From NCBI RefSeq assembly GCF_023554255.2, contig NZ_JAMJWD020000002.1:124001-188000 (forward strand): a DNA stretch of 64,000 nt. Reading direction: 5' to 3'. Positions within the stretch are counted from its first letter, which is position 1. Every line of letters begins with the position of its first letter. The notes under the pieces are model-generated. The model made no database searches and was not told where the DNA came from. It worked only from the letters and a program-made list of their open reading frames with translations. Position numbers and translations under genes: made by a program. The DNA comes from Phyllobacterium sp. 21LDTY02-6. Its GTDB lineage: Bacteria; Pseudomonadota; Alphaproteobacteria; Rhizobiales; Rhizobiaceae. Of this stretch, positions 43,365-53,956 are shown one piece after another.

Positions 43365-44020
43365 GCGCGAACCGTCAACGCCGCATCGACCGCCTCGCGC
43401 AATTGCCGTGCTGCCGCCTCGGCATCGGGCTGGCGGAAGATGGCGGAGATGACGGCAACGCCATCGGCGCCCGCTTCGATGGCCTGCGGCGTGCGCGCAA
43501 GGCCGATCCCGGCAATGGCGCCGATCGGCAACTCTGGCTTGCCCTGGCGGATCAGCGCGGCCAGGCGGCGGAAACCGTCAAAGCCGATGGGGCTGAGATT
43601 GTGCTTGGTCGGCGTCTCGAAGAGACCGCCTATGCAGGCATAGTCGATATCGCCGTCCAGCGCCGCCCGCGCATCGTCCTCGTTCTTGACCGTGAGGCCG
43701 ATGATCCTGTCCCGCCCGAGCAGACGGCGCGCATCGGCCACCAGCATGTCCTCGCGGCCAACATGGACACCTTCGACGCCGGAAGCGAGGGCGACGTCGA
43801 TGCGATCATTGACGACGAGCGGCACGCCTGTTCCCCGCAGCGCCGCGTGGATGGCGCGGGCTCGCTCCACCATCTGGCGCGTCGGCGAATTCTTGTCGCG
43901 ATACTGGATGATCGTCGCGCCGCCCCTGGCGGCAGCCAGCGCCAGCGCGCCGAGGTCCTTCGCAGGTCCTATGGCGTCGAAATCGACAATGGCATTGAGG
44001 CGGTAATCTACATCTGGCAC
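43361..44020 (-). CDS. thiE: Thiamine-phosphate synthase
   Basis: A 219-residue TIM-barrel protein that joins HMP pyrophosphate and the thiazole phosphate. Visible motifs are [32 protein letters not shown], the PTKHN loop and GAIAGIG. The start is a GTG at 44020 with GGAG upstream. It lies 69 bases downstream of the riboswitch. Confidence 0.93.
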   Translation of the reverse strand: MPDVDYRLNAIVDFDAIGPAKDLGALALAAARGGATIIQYRDKNSPTRQMVERARAIHAALRGTGVPLVVNDRIDVALASGVEGVHVGREDMLVADARRLLGRDRIIGLTVKNEDDARAALDGDIDYACIGGLFETPTKHNLSPIGFDGFRRLAALIRQGKPELPIGAIAGIGLARTPQAIEAGADGVAVISAIFRQPDAEAAARQLREAVDAALTVRA

Positions 44021-44089
44021 TTCGGCACTCCATCGATTGGAGATCCGGACAAGTGCGAAGGCGAGGCTGAGACAGCGTGATGAATGTCC

Positions 44090-44178
44090 ATTCCCGTTCC
44101 TACGCCGGCATGACCCGGATCAGGTTCAAGGGTCCGGCTCACCGCCATCTCAGCATCGTAGGATGCCCCCCTCGGAAT
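44090..44178 (-). ncRNA. TPP riboswitch (THI element) upstream of thiE
   Basis: The reverse strand shows the conserved aptamer segments in order: GAGGGGGGCATCC, CTGAGATGGCGGTGAG, ACCCTTGAACCTGATCCGGG and CATGCCGGCGTAGGAACGGG. The outer P1 stem pairs ATTCC (44178-44174) with GGAAT (44094-44090). Thiamine pyrophosphate should switch off thiE and thiD, probably by hiding the thiE ribosome site or by termination. The sequence between aptamer and thiE was not resolved further. Confidence 0.93.
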
Positions 44179-44254
44179 GAAGCCATGATGGGGCGGCGCG
44201 CGGGCGAAGTCAATGCGCTGCCGCCTCGATCGGCCCATCTGCCGTGGCCCGATG

Positions 44255-45001
44255 TCAGGGCCGCACGAAGCCCTTGCTCGCGACGAGGAGATTGCGGGTA
44301 TAGTCCTGGGTGACGGCCTGCTGCGCCAGCGCCCCCGCCGTCAGCCGCTCGACCTCCGCGCCGTTCTGCATCACCATCAGCCGGTCGCACATATGGGTGA
44401 CGACGGCGAGATCATGGCTGACCATGACGAAGGTGAGATCCCGGTCGCGCCTGATCTGCTCCAGCAGGTTGAGGACTTCTGCCTGCACCGAGGCGTCGAG
44501 GGCCGAAGTCGGTTCGTCGAGCAGCAGGATCGAAGGTTCGAGGATCAGCGCGCGGGCAATCGCCACGCGCTGGCGCTGGCCGCCCGAAAGCTGGTGCGAA
44601 TAGCGGAAGCGGAAGCTCGAGCCGAGGCCGACCTCGTCGAGCGCCCGCAGGATGCGCCGCTCCGCATCGTCGAAACCATGGATCGCCAGCGGTTCGAGCA
44701 GCAGCCGGTCCACGGTCTGGCGCGGATGCAGGGAGCCATAGGGGTCCTGGAACACCATCTGGACATCGCGGTAGAAGGCCTTGGTCCTGGTGCTGCCCAG
44801 GGGATTGCCATTGACTGTGATTGTCCCGCCGGTCACGGGAGCAAGACCTGCCACCGCGCGCAGGAGCGTCGATTTCCCCGAGCCCGATTCCCCGACCAGC
44901 CCGAAGGATTCGCCGGCATTGACGTCGAGGCTGACACCGCGCAGGGCATGGAACCCGTCATAGGTCACCTGCAGGTTTTCGATGATCAACGGCTTGGTCA
45001 T
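44255..45001 (-). CDS. dppF: Oligopeptide/dipeptide ABC transporter ATP-binding protein, DppF-like
   Basis: A 248-residue ATPase. Motifs: Walker [16 protein letters not shown]-loop MVFQDPYGSLHPRQTV, signature [19 protein letters not shown], Walker [17 protein letters not shown] and H-loop VSHDLAVVTHMCD. The ATG at 45001 overlaps the dppD stop. It lacks most of the C-terminal oligopeptide extension usual in DppF, so it is short for the family. Confidence 0.9.
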   Translation of the reverse strand: MTKPLIIENLQVTYDGFHALRGVSLDVNAGESFGLVGESGSGKSTLLRAVAGLAPVTGGTITVNGNPLGSTRTKAFYRDVQMVFQDPYGSLHPRQTVDRLLLEPLAIHGFDDAERRILRALDEVGLGSSFRFRYSHQLSGGQRQRVAIARALILEPSILLLDEPTSALDASVQAEVLNLLEQIRRDRDLTFVMVSHDLAVVTHMCDRLMVMQNGAEVERLTAGALAQQAVTQDYTRNLLVASKGFVRP

Positions 45002-45828
45002 GAGGCCCACTCCGGCTTTCTTTCGAGGACGGGAAGCGGATGCCTGTCGGCGCCGATCTGCGGCATGCAGTTCAACAGTCCCTGCGTATAAGGGTGCTTC
45101 GCATTGCCGAGTTCCATCGCGGCGATCTCCTCGACGATGCGGCCGGCATACATGACGATGACGCGGTCGCAGAACGACGAGACGAGACGCAGATCGTGTG
45201 AAATGAAGATCAGCCCCATGCCGCGGTCGCGCACCAGATCGTCGAGGATGCGCAGGACATCGAGCTGCACGGTTACGTCCAGCGCCGAAGTCGGCTCGTC
45301 GGCGATCAGCAGTTCCGGGCCCGTGATCAGCATCATGGCGATCATCGCCCTTTGTCCCATGCCGCCCGACACCTCGTGCGGATGCAGGTCGAAGACACGT
45401 TCCGGATCCCGGATCTGCACGGCGGCCAGCATGTCGAGCGCCCGGCGGCGTGCCTCGCCGCGGCTCACGCGCTCATGCGTCCGCAGCGTCTCCACGATCT
45501 GGCGCCCGATGCTCATCACCGGATTGAGCGAATATTTCGGGTCCTGCAGGACCATCGCGATCCTGTTGCCGCGCAGCGCCCGCCGTTCCCTTGCCGGAGC
45601 GGCCAGCATGTCGGTTCCGTCGAATTCGAGCCTGTCGGCGGATATGCGCGCATGGGGCGGCGTCAGCCCCATGATGGCGCGCCCGGTCTGCGACTTGCCG
45701 GAGCCGGATTCGCCGACGATGCCGAGCCGCTCCCGGCCGAGCGTGAAGGACACGCCGCGTACCGCATCGACCACGCCGGTGCGCGTCGGAAACTGCACCC
45801 GCAGGTTTTCGACCGTCAGCAGCGTCAT
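44998..45828 (-). CDS. dppD: Oligopeptide/dipeptide ABC transporter ATP-binding protein, DppD-like
   Basis: A 276-residue ATPase from the ATG at 45828. Motifs: Walker A GESGSGKSQTGRAIMG, Q-loop MVLQDPKYSLNPVMSI, signature VSGGMGQRAMIAMMLI, Walker [18 protein letters not shown], and the family tail HPYTQGLLNCMPQIGADRHPLPVL. The start overlaps dppC by four bases. The frame runs far upstream inside dppC but only by chance. Confidence 0.92.
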   Translation of the reverse strand: MTLLTVENLRVQFPTRTGVVDAVRGVSFTLGRERLGIVGESGSGKSQTGRAIMGLTPPHARISADRLEFDGTDMLAAPARERRALRGNRIAMVLQDPKYSLNPVMSIGRQIVETLRTHERVSRGEARRRALDMLAAVQIRDPERVFDLHPHEVSGGMGQRAMIAMMLITGPELLIADEPTSALDVTVQLDVLRILDDLVRDRGMGLIFISHDLRLVSSFCDRVIVMYAGRIVEEIAAMELGNAKHPYTQGLLNCMPQIGADRHPLPVLERKPEWAS

Positions 45829-46748
45829 TGGGTGCTCCCCCGCGGATCGAGCGCGTCGCGCAGGCCGTCGCCGAGGAGGTTGAAGCCGAGGCTGACGACG
45901 AGGATGGCGAAGCCGGGCGCTGCCGCCACCCACCATTGATCGAGGATGAAGCGGCGGCCGGACGCGATCATCGCGCCCCATTCCGGCAGAGGCGGCTGCG
46001 CGCCGAGGCCGAGAAAGCCGAGGCCGGCGGCGGTGAGGATGATGCCGGCCATGTCGAGCGTCACCCGGACGATCAGCGAAGACAGGCAGAGCGGCATGAT
46101 GTGGCGCAGGACGATCCGCAGCGGCGAAGCGCCCATCAATTGCACCGCGGCGATGTAATCGGAATTGCGCACCGTCAGCGTCTCGGCGCGGGCGATGCGC
46201 GCATAGGGCGGCCACGAGGTTATGGCGATGGCGATGACGGCATTCTCGATGCCCGGTCCGAGGGCGGCGACGAAGGCCAGTGCGAGAATGAGTTTCGGGA
46301 ATGCCAGGAAGATGTCGGTGATCCGCATCAGGATGGCATCGACCCAGCCACCGGCATAGCCGGACACGGTGCCGACGAGCAGGCCGATGGGCGCGGCGAT
46401 GATGGCGACCAGCACGACGACGTAGAGCGTGAGCCGGGAGCCATAGATGAGGCGCGAGAGGATATCGCGGCCCTGATCGTCCGTCCCGAGCCAGTATTCG
46501 CCGCCGGGGGGCAATAGCCGTGCATTGCGCAGGTCGCCGCTGACCGGCGAATGCGGCGCGAGGTAGCCCGCGAAGATGGCGACAAGGAGAAGCGCGACGA
46601 TGATGGCGAGGCCTGCAACGGCCAGCCTGTTGCTGGCAAAGCGGCTCCATACGAGATAGGCGCGGCCAAGCCTTGCCTGCAGGCGCGATTGCGGCCTGTC
46701 TGTCGTGAGCCATTCCCGGCGGGTCATGCTGCGTGGGGGAGCGTTCAT
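45825..46748 (-). CDS. dppC: Peptide ABC transporter permease, DppC-like
   Basis: A 307-residue permease with an N-terminal cytoplasmic segment, about six membrane helices and the DppC-type signature LGTDDQGRDILSRLIYGSRLTLYVV near residue 95. The coupling motif is ADTLTVRNSDYIAAVQLMGASPLRIVLRHIMPL-like (ETLTVRNSDYIAAVQLMG). Four-base overlaps join it to dppB and dppD. Confidence 0.92.
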   Translation of the reverse strand: MNAPPRSMTRREWLTTDRPQSRLQARLGRAYLVWSRFASNRLAVAGLAIIVALLLVAIFAGYLAPHSPVSGDLRNARLLPPGGEYWLGTDDQGRDILSRLIYGSRLTLYVVVLVAIIAAPIGLLVGTVSGYAGGWVDAILMRITDIFLAFPKLILALAFVAALGPGIENAVIAIAITSWPPYARIARAETLTVRNSDYIAAVQLMGASPLRIVLRHIMPLCLSSLIVRVTLDMAGIILTAAGLGFLGLGAQPPLPEWGAMIASGRRFILDQWWVAAAPGFAILVVSLGFNLLGDGLRDALDPRGSTQ

Positions 46749-47812
46749 CGTTTGCGCGTCCGTGGGTCGAGGGCCCGATAGAGCAGATCTGACAGGAGGT
46801 TGACTGCGATGAACACCGCGCCGATGACGATCGTGCCGCCAAGCACGGCGTTCATGTCGGCATTCTGCAGCGAATTGGTGATGTAGCTGCCGAGGCCCGG
46901 CCAGGAGAACACCGTTTCCGTCAGCACCGAACCTTCGAGCAGCCCGGCATAGGACAGGGCGATCACGGTCACGAGCGGCACGGCGGCATTGCGCAGCGCA
47001 TGGGCCCAGATGATGCGCGTTTCGGACAGGCCCTTGGCGCGGGCGGTGATGACATATTCCTGCTCCAGCTCATTGAGCATGAAGGAACGCGTCATGCGGC
47101 TGATATAGGCCAGCGAGAAATAGCCGAGCAGCGATGCCGGCAGGATGATGAAGCTGAATATGTTGCGGAAAGCGTCCCAATTGTTCTGCAGGATGGCGTC
47201 GAGCAGGTAGAAGCCGGTGATCGGAGTGAACGTATATTCGTAGACGACGTCGATGCGGCCGGGGCCGGATGTCCAGCCGAGCTTGGCATAGAACAGCAGC
47301 AGTCCGAGCAGGCCGAGCCAGAAGATCGGCACCGAATAGCCGATGAGGCCGATGATGCGGACGATCTGGTCGATGAGGCTGCCGCGCTTGACGGCGGCAA
47401 GCACGCCAAGCGGGATGCCGAACACCGCGCCGATGAGCGTGCCGAAGGTGGCAAGCTCCATCGTGGCCGGAAAGACGCGGCGGATGTCGGCCATGACCGG
47501 ATTGGTGGTCAGCACGGAATTGCCGAAATCGCCCTGAAGCACGCCTTTCACATAGAGGACGAACTGCTGGTAGAGCGGCAGGTTGAGCCCGAGTTCCTCC
47601 CGCACGCGCTCGACCACATGGGCCGGTGCGCGGTCGCCGACGATGGCGATGGCCGGATCGATCGGGATGACACGGCCGATGAAGAACGTGACCGCCAGCA
47701 GCCCGAGGAATGTGATCGCGCCGATGAGCAGGAAACGTCCAAGCGCCCAGGCGAAGGTCGAAGCCCAGGCGCCAGAGCGCCCGGACCCCGGATTGATATC
47801 AGGGATAGTCAC
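46745..47812 (-). CDS. dppB: Peptide ABC transporter permease, DppB-like
   Basis: A 355-residue permease with the DppB hallmarks LLAVTFFIGRVIPIDPAIAIVGDRAP, LGLNLPLYQQFVLYVKGVLQGDFGNS and the coupling region ARAKGLSETRIIWAHALRNAAVP. I use a GTG at 47812; a TTG at 47827 would add five residues. Its start region carries three direct repeats that also include the stop codon of the upstream binding-protein gene. Confidence 0.88.
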   Translation of the reverse strand: MTIPDINPGSGRSGAWASTFAWALGRFLLIGAITFLGLLAVTFFIGRVIPIDPAIAIVGDRAPAHVVERVREELGLNLPLYQQFVLYVKGVLQGDFGNSVLTTNPVMADIRRVFPATMELATFGTLIGAVFGIPLGVLAAVKRGSLIDQIVRIIGLIGYSVPIFWLGLLGLLLFYAKLGWTSGPGRIDVVYEYTFTPITGFYLLDAILQNNWDAFRNIFSFIILPASLLGYFSLAYISRMTRSFMLNELEQEYVITARAKGLSETRIIWAHALRNAAVPLVTVIALSYAGLLEGSVLTETVFSWPGLGSYITNSLQNADMNAVLGGTIVIGAVFIAVNLLSDLLYRALDPRTRKR

Positions 47813-47822
47813 CGATTCATGT

Positions 47823-47872
47823 CCCAATCACTTGGAAACCCAATCACTTGGAGACCCCAATCACTTGGAGAC
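47823..47872 (-). repeat. Three direct repeats across the dppA stop / dppB start junction
   Basis: The core CCAATCACTTGGA occurs at 47824-47836, 47840-47852 and 47857-47869. On the coding strand each copy reads TCCAAGTGATTGG; the TGA stop of the binding-protein gene lies in the first-read copy, and the further copies form the leader of dppB. Confidence 0.85.
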
Positions 47873-49471
47873 ATTGAACACGTAATTGGTGTCGAATGAC
47901 GGCCCGAGCTTCAGGTTCTTGACATTCGCCCGCACCCCGGCGACCTCGATCTGCTGGAACAGCATGACGAACGGGCTCGTCTCCAGCACCTTGCGCTGCA
48001 GGTCCTGATACATGGTGGCGCGCTTCTCCGGATCGCGTTCCAGCAAGGCCTGCCTGGTCTCCTTGGTCAGCTCGGGCACGTCCCAGGCATTGCGCCAGGC
48101 CAGCGTCTTGTTGGTGCCGGTATCGGCATTGTCGGGATTGCTGGTGAAGGTTTCCGCATTGGAATGCGGGTCCCAATAATCGACGCCCCACTGGCCGATA
48201 TACATGTCGTGCGTGCGGGCGCGGAATTTCGTCAGTGTCTGCTTGCCATCGCCGGGGATGATCTCGAGCTTGACGCCAGCCTGCGCGAAGCTCTGCTGCA
48301 CGGACTCGGCGATGCCGGTGACCGGCTGGTTGTTGCGCACGTCCATGGTGACGGTGAAGCCGTCCTTGAGACCGGCCTTTTCCAGAAGCTCCTTGGCCTT
48401 CGCCACGTCGAGCTTGAACGGCTTTTCGTCGAGCTGGCCGAGAATGTTCTTCGGCAGGAAGGTCTGGTGTATCTCGCCGATGCCCTTGATCAGCTTTTCG
48501 CCGATCGCATCATAATCGACCAGATATTTCAGCGCCTGGCGCACTTCCGGCTTCGCCAGGTTCTCGTTCTTCTGGTTGAGGCTGAAATAATAGATTGTGC
48601 CCTTGGGCGCGCTGACCGTGGTGATGTCGCTGTTCTTGGTGACCTGTTCGAGATCGTTCGGCTCCAGATTGCGCGCGATGTCGATATCGCCCTTCTCGAG
48701 GAGCAGGCGCTGCGCCGCGCTTTCCTTCACATGGCGGTAGATCACGCGGGTGAGCGGTGCCTTCTCGCCATAATAATTGTCGTTGCGCTCGAGGACGATG
48801 ATCTCGTTGGCGCGCCAGTCGCGGATCTTCATCGGGCCGGAACCGGCATAGGCGGTCTTCATCCAGGCATTGCCGAAATCGTCATTGACGACGTGTTCGA
48901 GGATCAGCTTCTTGTCGACCACCGAAGCGACGGTCGATGTCAGGCAGTTGAGCACGAAGCTCGGCGCATAGGCCTGGTCCACCGTGAACACGAATGTCGA
49001 AGGATCGGTCGCCTTGGCCTTTTCCGCGACATTGTCGGGCTTGAGGCCGAACTGAGTCAGGATGAATGCCGGGGACTTGTCGAGCTTGATGGCACGCTCG
49101 AAGGAATAGGCCACGTCCTCGGCAGTGAGGGGATTGCCGGAAGCGAACTTCAGCCCCTGCTTCAGCTTGAACGTATAGGTCAGGCCATCGTCCGACACCG
49201 TCCAGCTTTCGGCGAGGTCGGCGACGATCTTGGACGGATCGTTGACGTCGAGCCGCACGAGCTTGTCATAGGTGTTGCCATTGATCTCGCCCATCGTCAG
49301 CTCGAAGGCTTCCGCCGGATCGAGCGTGATGACGTCGTCGATGGCGAAAGCTTCGACCAGCGTGTCCGGCGGCGTTTCGGCCAATGCCGGAATGCTGGAG
49401 AACACCAGCGCGGAAAGCGCCGCGCCGCTCAACATGAGCCGGAATTTGGGGTTGATCCTTTGCATAAACAT
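47861..49471 (-). CDS. dppA: Peptide ABC transporter substrate-binding protein, DppA-like
   Basis: A 536-residue SBP_bac_5 family protein. The signal peptide covers about 1-31 (SIPALA|ET). Family landmarks are LDPAEAFELTMGEINGNTYDKLVRLD near residue 55, then LTYTFKLKQGLKFASGNPLTAEDVAYSFERAI and NEIIVLERNDNYYGE. It captures a peptide in the periplasm. AGGGAA lies about nine bases before the ATG at 49471. The upstream gene encodes a dipeptidase, 33 bases away. Confidence 0.92.
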   Translation of the reverse strand: MFMQRINPKFRLMLSGAALSALVFSSIPALAETPPDTLVEAFAIDDVITLDPAEAFELTMGEINGNTYDKLVRLDVNDPSKIVADLAESWTVSDDGLTYTFKLKQGLKFASGNPLTAEDVAYSFERAIKLDKSPAFILTQFGLKPDNVAEKAKATDPSTFVFTVDQAYAPSFVLNCLTSTVASVVDKKLILEHVVNDDFGNAWMKTAYAGSGPMKIRDWRANEIIVLERNDNYYGEKAPLTRVIYRHVKESAAQRLLLEKGDIDIARNLEPNDLEQVTKNSDITTVSAPKGTIYYFSLNQKNENLAKPEVRQALKYLVDYDAIGEKLIKGIGEIHQTFLPKNILGQLDEKPFKLDVAKAKELLEKAGLKDGFTVTMDVRNNQPVTGIAESVQQSFAQAGVKLEIIPGDGKQTLTKFRARTHDMYIGQWGVDYWDPHSNAETFTSNPDNADTGTNKTLAWRNAWDVPELTKETRQALLERDPEKRATMYQDLQRKVLETSPFVMLFQQIEVAGVRANVKNLKLGPSFDTNYVFNVSK

Positions 49472-49504
49472 GTCGTTCGGTTCCCTGTTCTAGAGCAGTT
49501 GTTT

Positions 49505-50560
49505 TTAATTGTCTTCGTGCCATGCGGAGCGCAGCACGCGCAACCAGTTGTCCCGGCAGATCTTTGCGAGATCCTCTTGCCCGTATCCCGCCTTTTGCAG
49601 CGCCGTCACCAATCTCTGATTTCCGGCGGCATCGGCGATTTCCGCGGGGATTTTAGCACCATCGAAGTCAGAACCAAGGGCCACGCAGTCGATACCCATC
49701 CTCTGCACCATATAGTCGATATGGCGGACCATGTCGGAAAGCGGCGTTTCGGCGTTTTCGCGCGCATCGGGCCGCAGCATGGCCACCGCGTAATTCAGGC
49801 CCGCAACGCCCTTCGACTCGCGGATGGCGTCGAGCTGCCTGTCCGTCAGGTTGCGCGCCACGGGGGTCAGCGAATGCACGTTGGAATGGCTGGCGACCAG
49901 CGGCTGGTCGCTGATGCGCGCCACGTCCCAGAAGCCTTTTTCGGTGATATGCGCCAGATCGACCAATATGCCGAGCTGGTTGCAGCGGCGCACCAGTTCC
50001 TCGCCCGCATGCGTCAGCCCGTCGCCGGTATCGGGGCTCATCGGATAGGCAAACGGCACGCCATGGCCGAATATGTTGTGGCGGCTCCAGACCGGCCCGA
50101 GGCTGCGCAACCCGGCCGCATGGAACAGGTCCAGCGCGGCGAGGTCTTCGCCGATCGCTTCGCAACCTTCCATGTGCAGGACGGCAGCGAACATGTCGTC
50201 CTCCATACATTGCCTGATGTCGGCGGTGCTGCGGCAGAGCTTCCAGGCCCCGGCCCTGTCCATGCGCAAGGCGATCGAAGCCATTTCGACGGCGATATCG
50301 AGCGACGGCGCCCGTTCGAGCGGCGCAGCCAGCGGCGTCGAATAATGGCCGTTGGCATCGGGAGCGCGGAAGGCGAGATCGCCGGAGGGCACGTAGATCG
50401 CGCAGAGGCCGCCGGCGAGCCCGCCCTTGATCGCCCTCCGCTTGTCTATGTGGCCGGTCGGCGTGCCATCGATGAATTCCCGGACGGGATCGGCGCCTTC
50501 TTTCGAGTGTTTCCACAAGCGGTAGAGGACATCGTTGTGACCATCGAAGACAGACTGCAT
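49505..50560 (-). CDS. M19 (renal-type) membrane dipeptidase
   Basis: A 351-residue zinc dipeptidase from the ATG at 50560, with GGAG six bases upstream. It carries the M19 motifs FDGHNDVLYR (zinc ligands H and D), AVLHMEGCEAIGED, DLAHITEKGFWDV, VASHSNVHSL and ALGSDFDGAKIP. The family often cleaves dipeptides with a C-terminal D-amino acid. It heads the Dpp operon, so imported peptides are probably its substrates. No signal peptide is seen, so it acts in the cytoplasm. Confidence 0.9.
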   Translation of the reverse strand: MQSVFDGHNDVLYRLWKHSKEGADPVREFIDGTPTGHIDKRRAIKGGLAGGLCAIYVPSGDLAFRAPDANGHYSTPLAAPLERAPSLDIAVEMASIALRMDRAGAWKLCRSTADIRQCMEDDMFAAVLHMEGCEAIGEDLAALDLFHAAGLRSLGPVWSRHNIFGHGVPFAYPMSPDTGDGLTHAGEELVRRCNQLGILVDLAHITEKGFWDVARISDQPLVASHSNVHSLTPVARNLTDRQLDAIRESKGVAGLNYAVAMLRPDARENAETPLSDMVRHIDYMVQRMGIDCVALGSDFDGAKIPAEIADAAGNQRLVTALQKAGYGQEDLAKICRDNWLRVLRSAWHEDN

Positions 50561-50717
50561 TTCAACTCCGGCTATTCCACGAAAACAGCAGCCCCTGCGA
50601 GCCGGGCGGCTCGCGGAACGCGGCAAATTCGGGCCAAAAGATCATGGCCCCGGGGAACATTCAAGAAGTTATTAGACAAAAGTATAGTTTCGAGGAGAAG
50701 AGCGACCAAACGACACC

Positions 50718-50746
50718 GGGCGCGGCGCCGGTAAGGCGCCACGCCC
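50718..50746 (-). terminator. Strong hairpin downstream of gyrB
   Basis: On the coding strand GGGCGTGGCGCC-TTACC-GGCGCCGCGCCC gives a 12-pair stem with one G-U pair. It lies 62 bases after the gyrB stop and is followed by a weak T-rich stretch, so it likely ends transcription or protects the 3' end. Confidence 0.6.
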
Positions 50747-50807
50747 GTAGAGGAACGCTGTCGCGATGGAGAACCCTGCCTGCGCGGGAAGCGGGCAGGA
50801 CTCGCCG

Positions 50808-53551
<2,744 letters not shown>

Positions 53552-53956
53552 TCATTCGACGAACTGGATTTCGGCGGAGGCGGGTCGGGCGACCGGCGGG
53601 CTCATCCCGAAGAATGTTGCCCCTTCCTCGGCGGTGATGTCGCCATCATGGTCGCTGTCGATCTCGGCGAAGTGGTCGATCAGATAGCCCCAGCCATATC
53701 TCGCTGCCGATTCAACGCTCACCAGCCCGGTCGCCGGGTCCGCCGCCGCCTCGAGACGCTGTCGCATATGCGCATCGAGGGAGCTCTTGATGAATTCGGG
53801 CGTGATCGGCGGCGAAGTTGGCCGCGGCGGCAGGATCGGCCGGGGGACGCTGAGGGCCGGGTTTTCGCGCATGGTCACCCGCTCGGCCTCCGCCGCGCCC
53901 GCAGGGACGGCCAAGATGGCGAAGGAGACCATCGCCAGGGCAAGAGCGCGCCGCAT
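53552..53956 (-). CDS. Exported EF-hand protein, module 1
   Basis: A 134-residue protein with a signal peptide (about 1-21, AVPAGA|AEA), a proline-rich stretch (PRPILPPRPTSPPITPEF), a helical part and one canonical EF-hand loop in IDSDHDGDITAEE (D-S-D-H-D-G-D-I-T-A-E-E). The conserved GWGYLIDHFAEID segment before the loop also occurs in the second EF-hand protein at 61644. Its start overlaps the carboxypeptidase stop as ATGA, so the two are cotranslated. It should bind calcium in the periplasm; its role is unknown. Confidence 0.82.
   Translation of the reverse strand: MRRALALAMVSFAILAVPAGAAEAERVTMRENPALSVPRPILPPRPTSPPITPEFIKSSLDAHMRQRLEAAADPATGLVSVESAARYGWGYLIDHFAEIDSDHDGDITAEEGATFFGMSPPVARPASAEIQFVE

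Noticed and set aside
44998-46842. Single 614-codon frame as a fused permease-ATPase
   Set aside because: The N-terminal half is a shadow of dppC; the ATPase has its own ATG at 45828 with the usual N-terminus, so there is no fusion.
48164-50734. 856-codon plus-strand frame opposite dppA and the dipeptidase
   Set aside because: It lies antisense to two well-supported genes and its translation has no recognisable domain.
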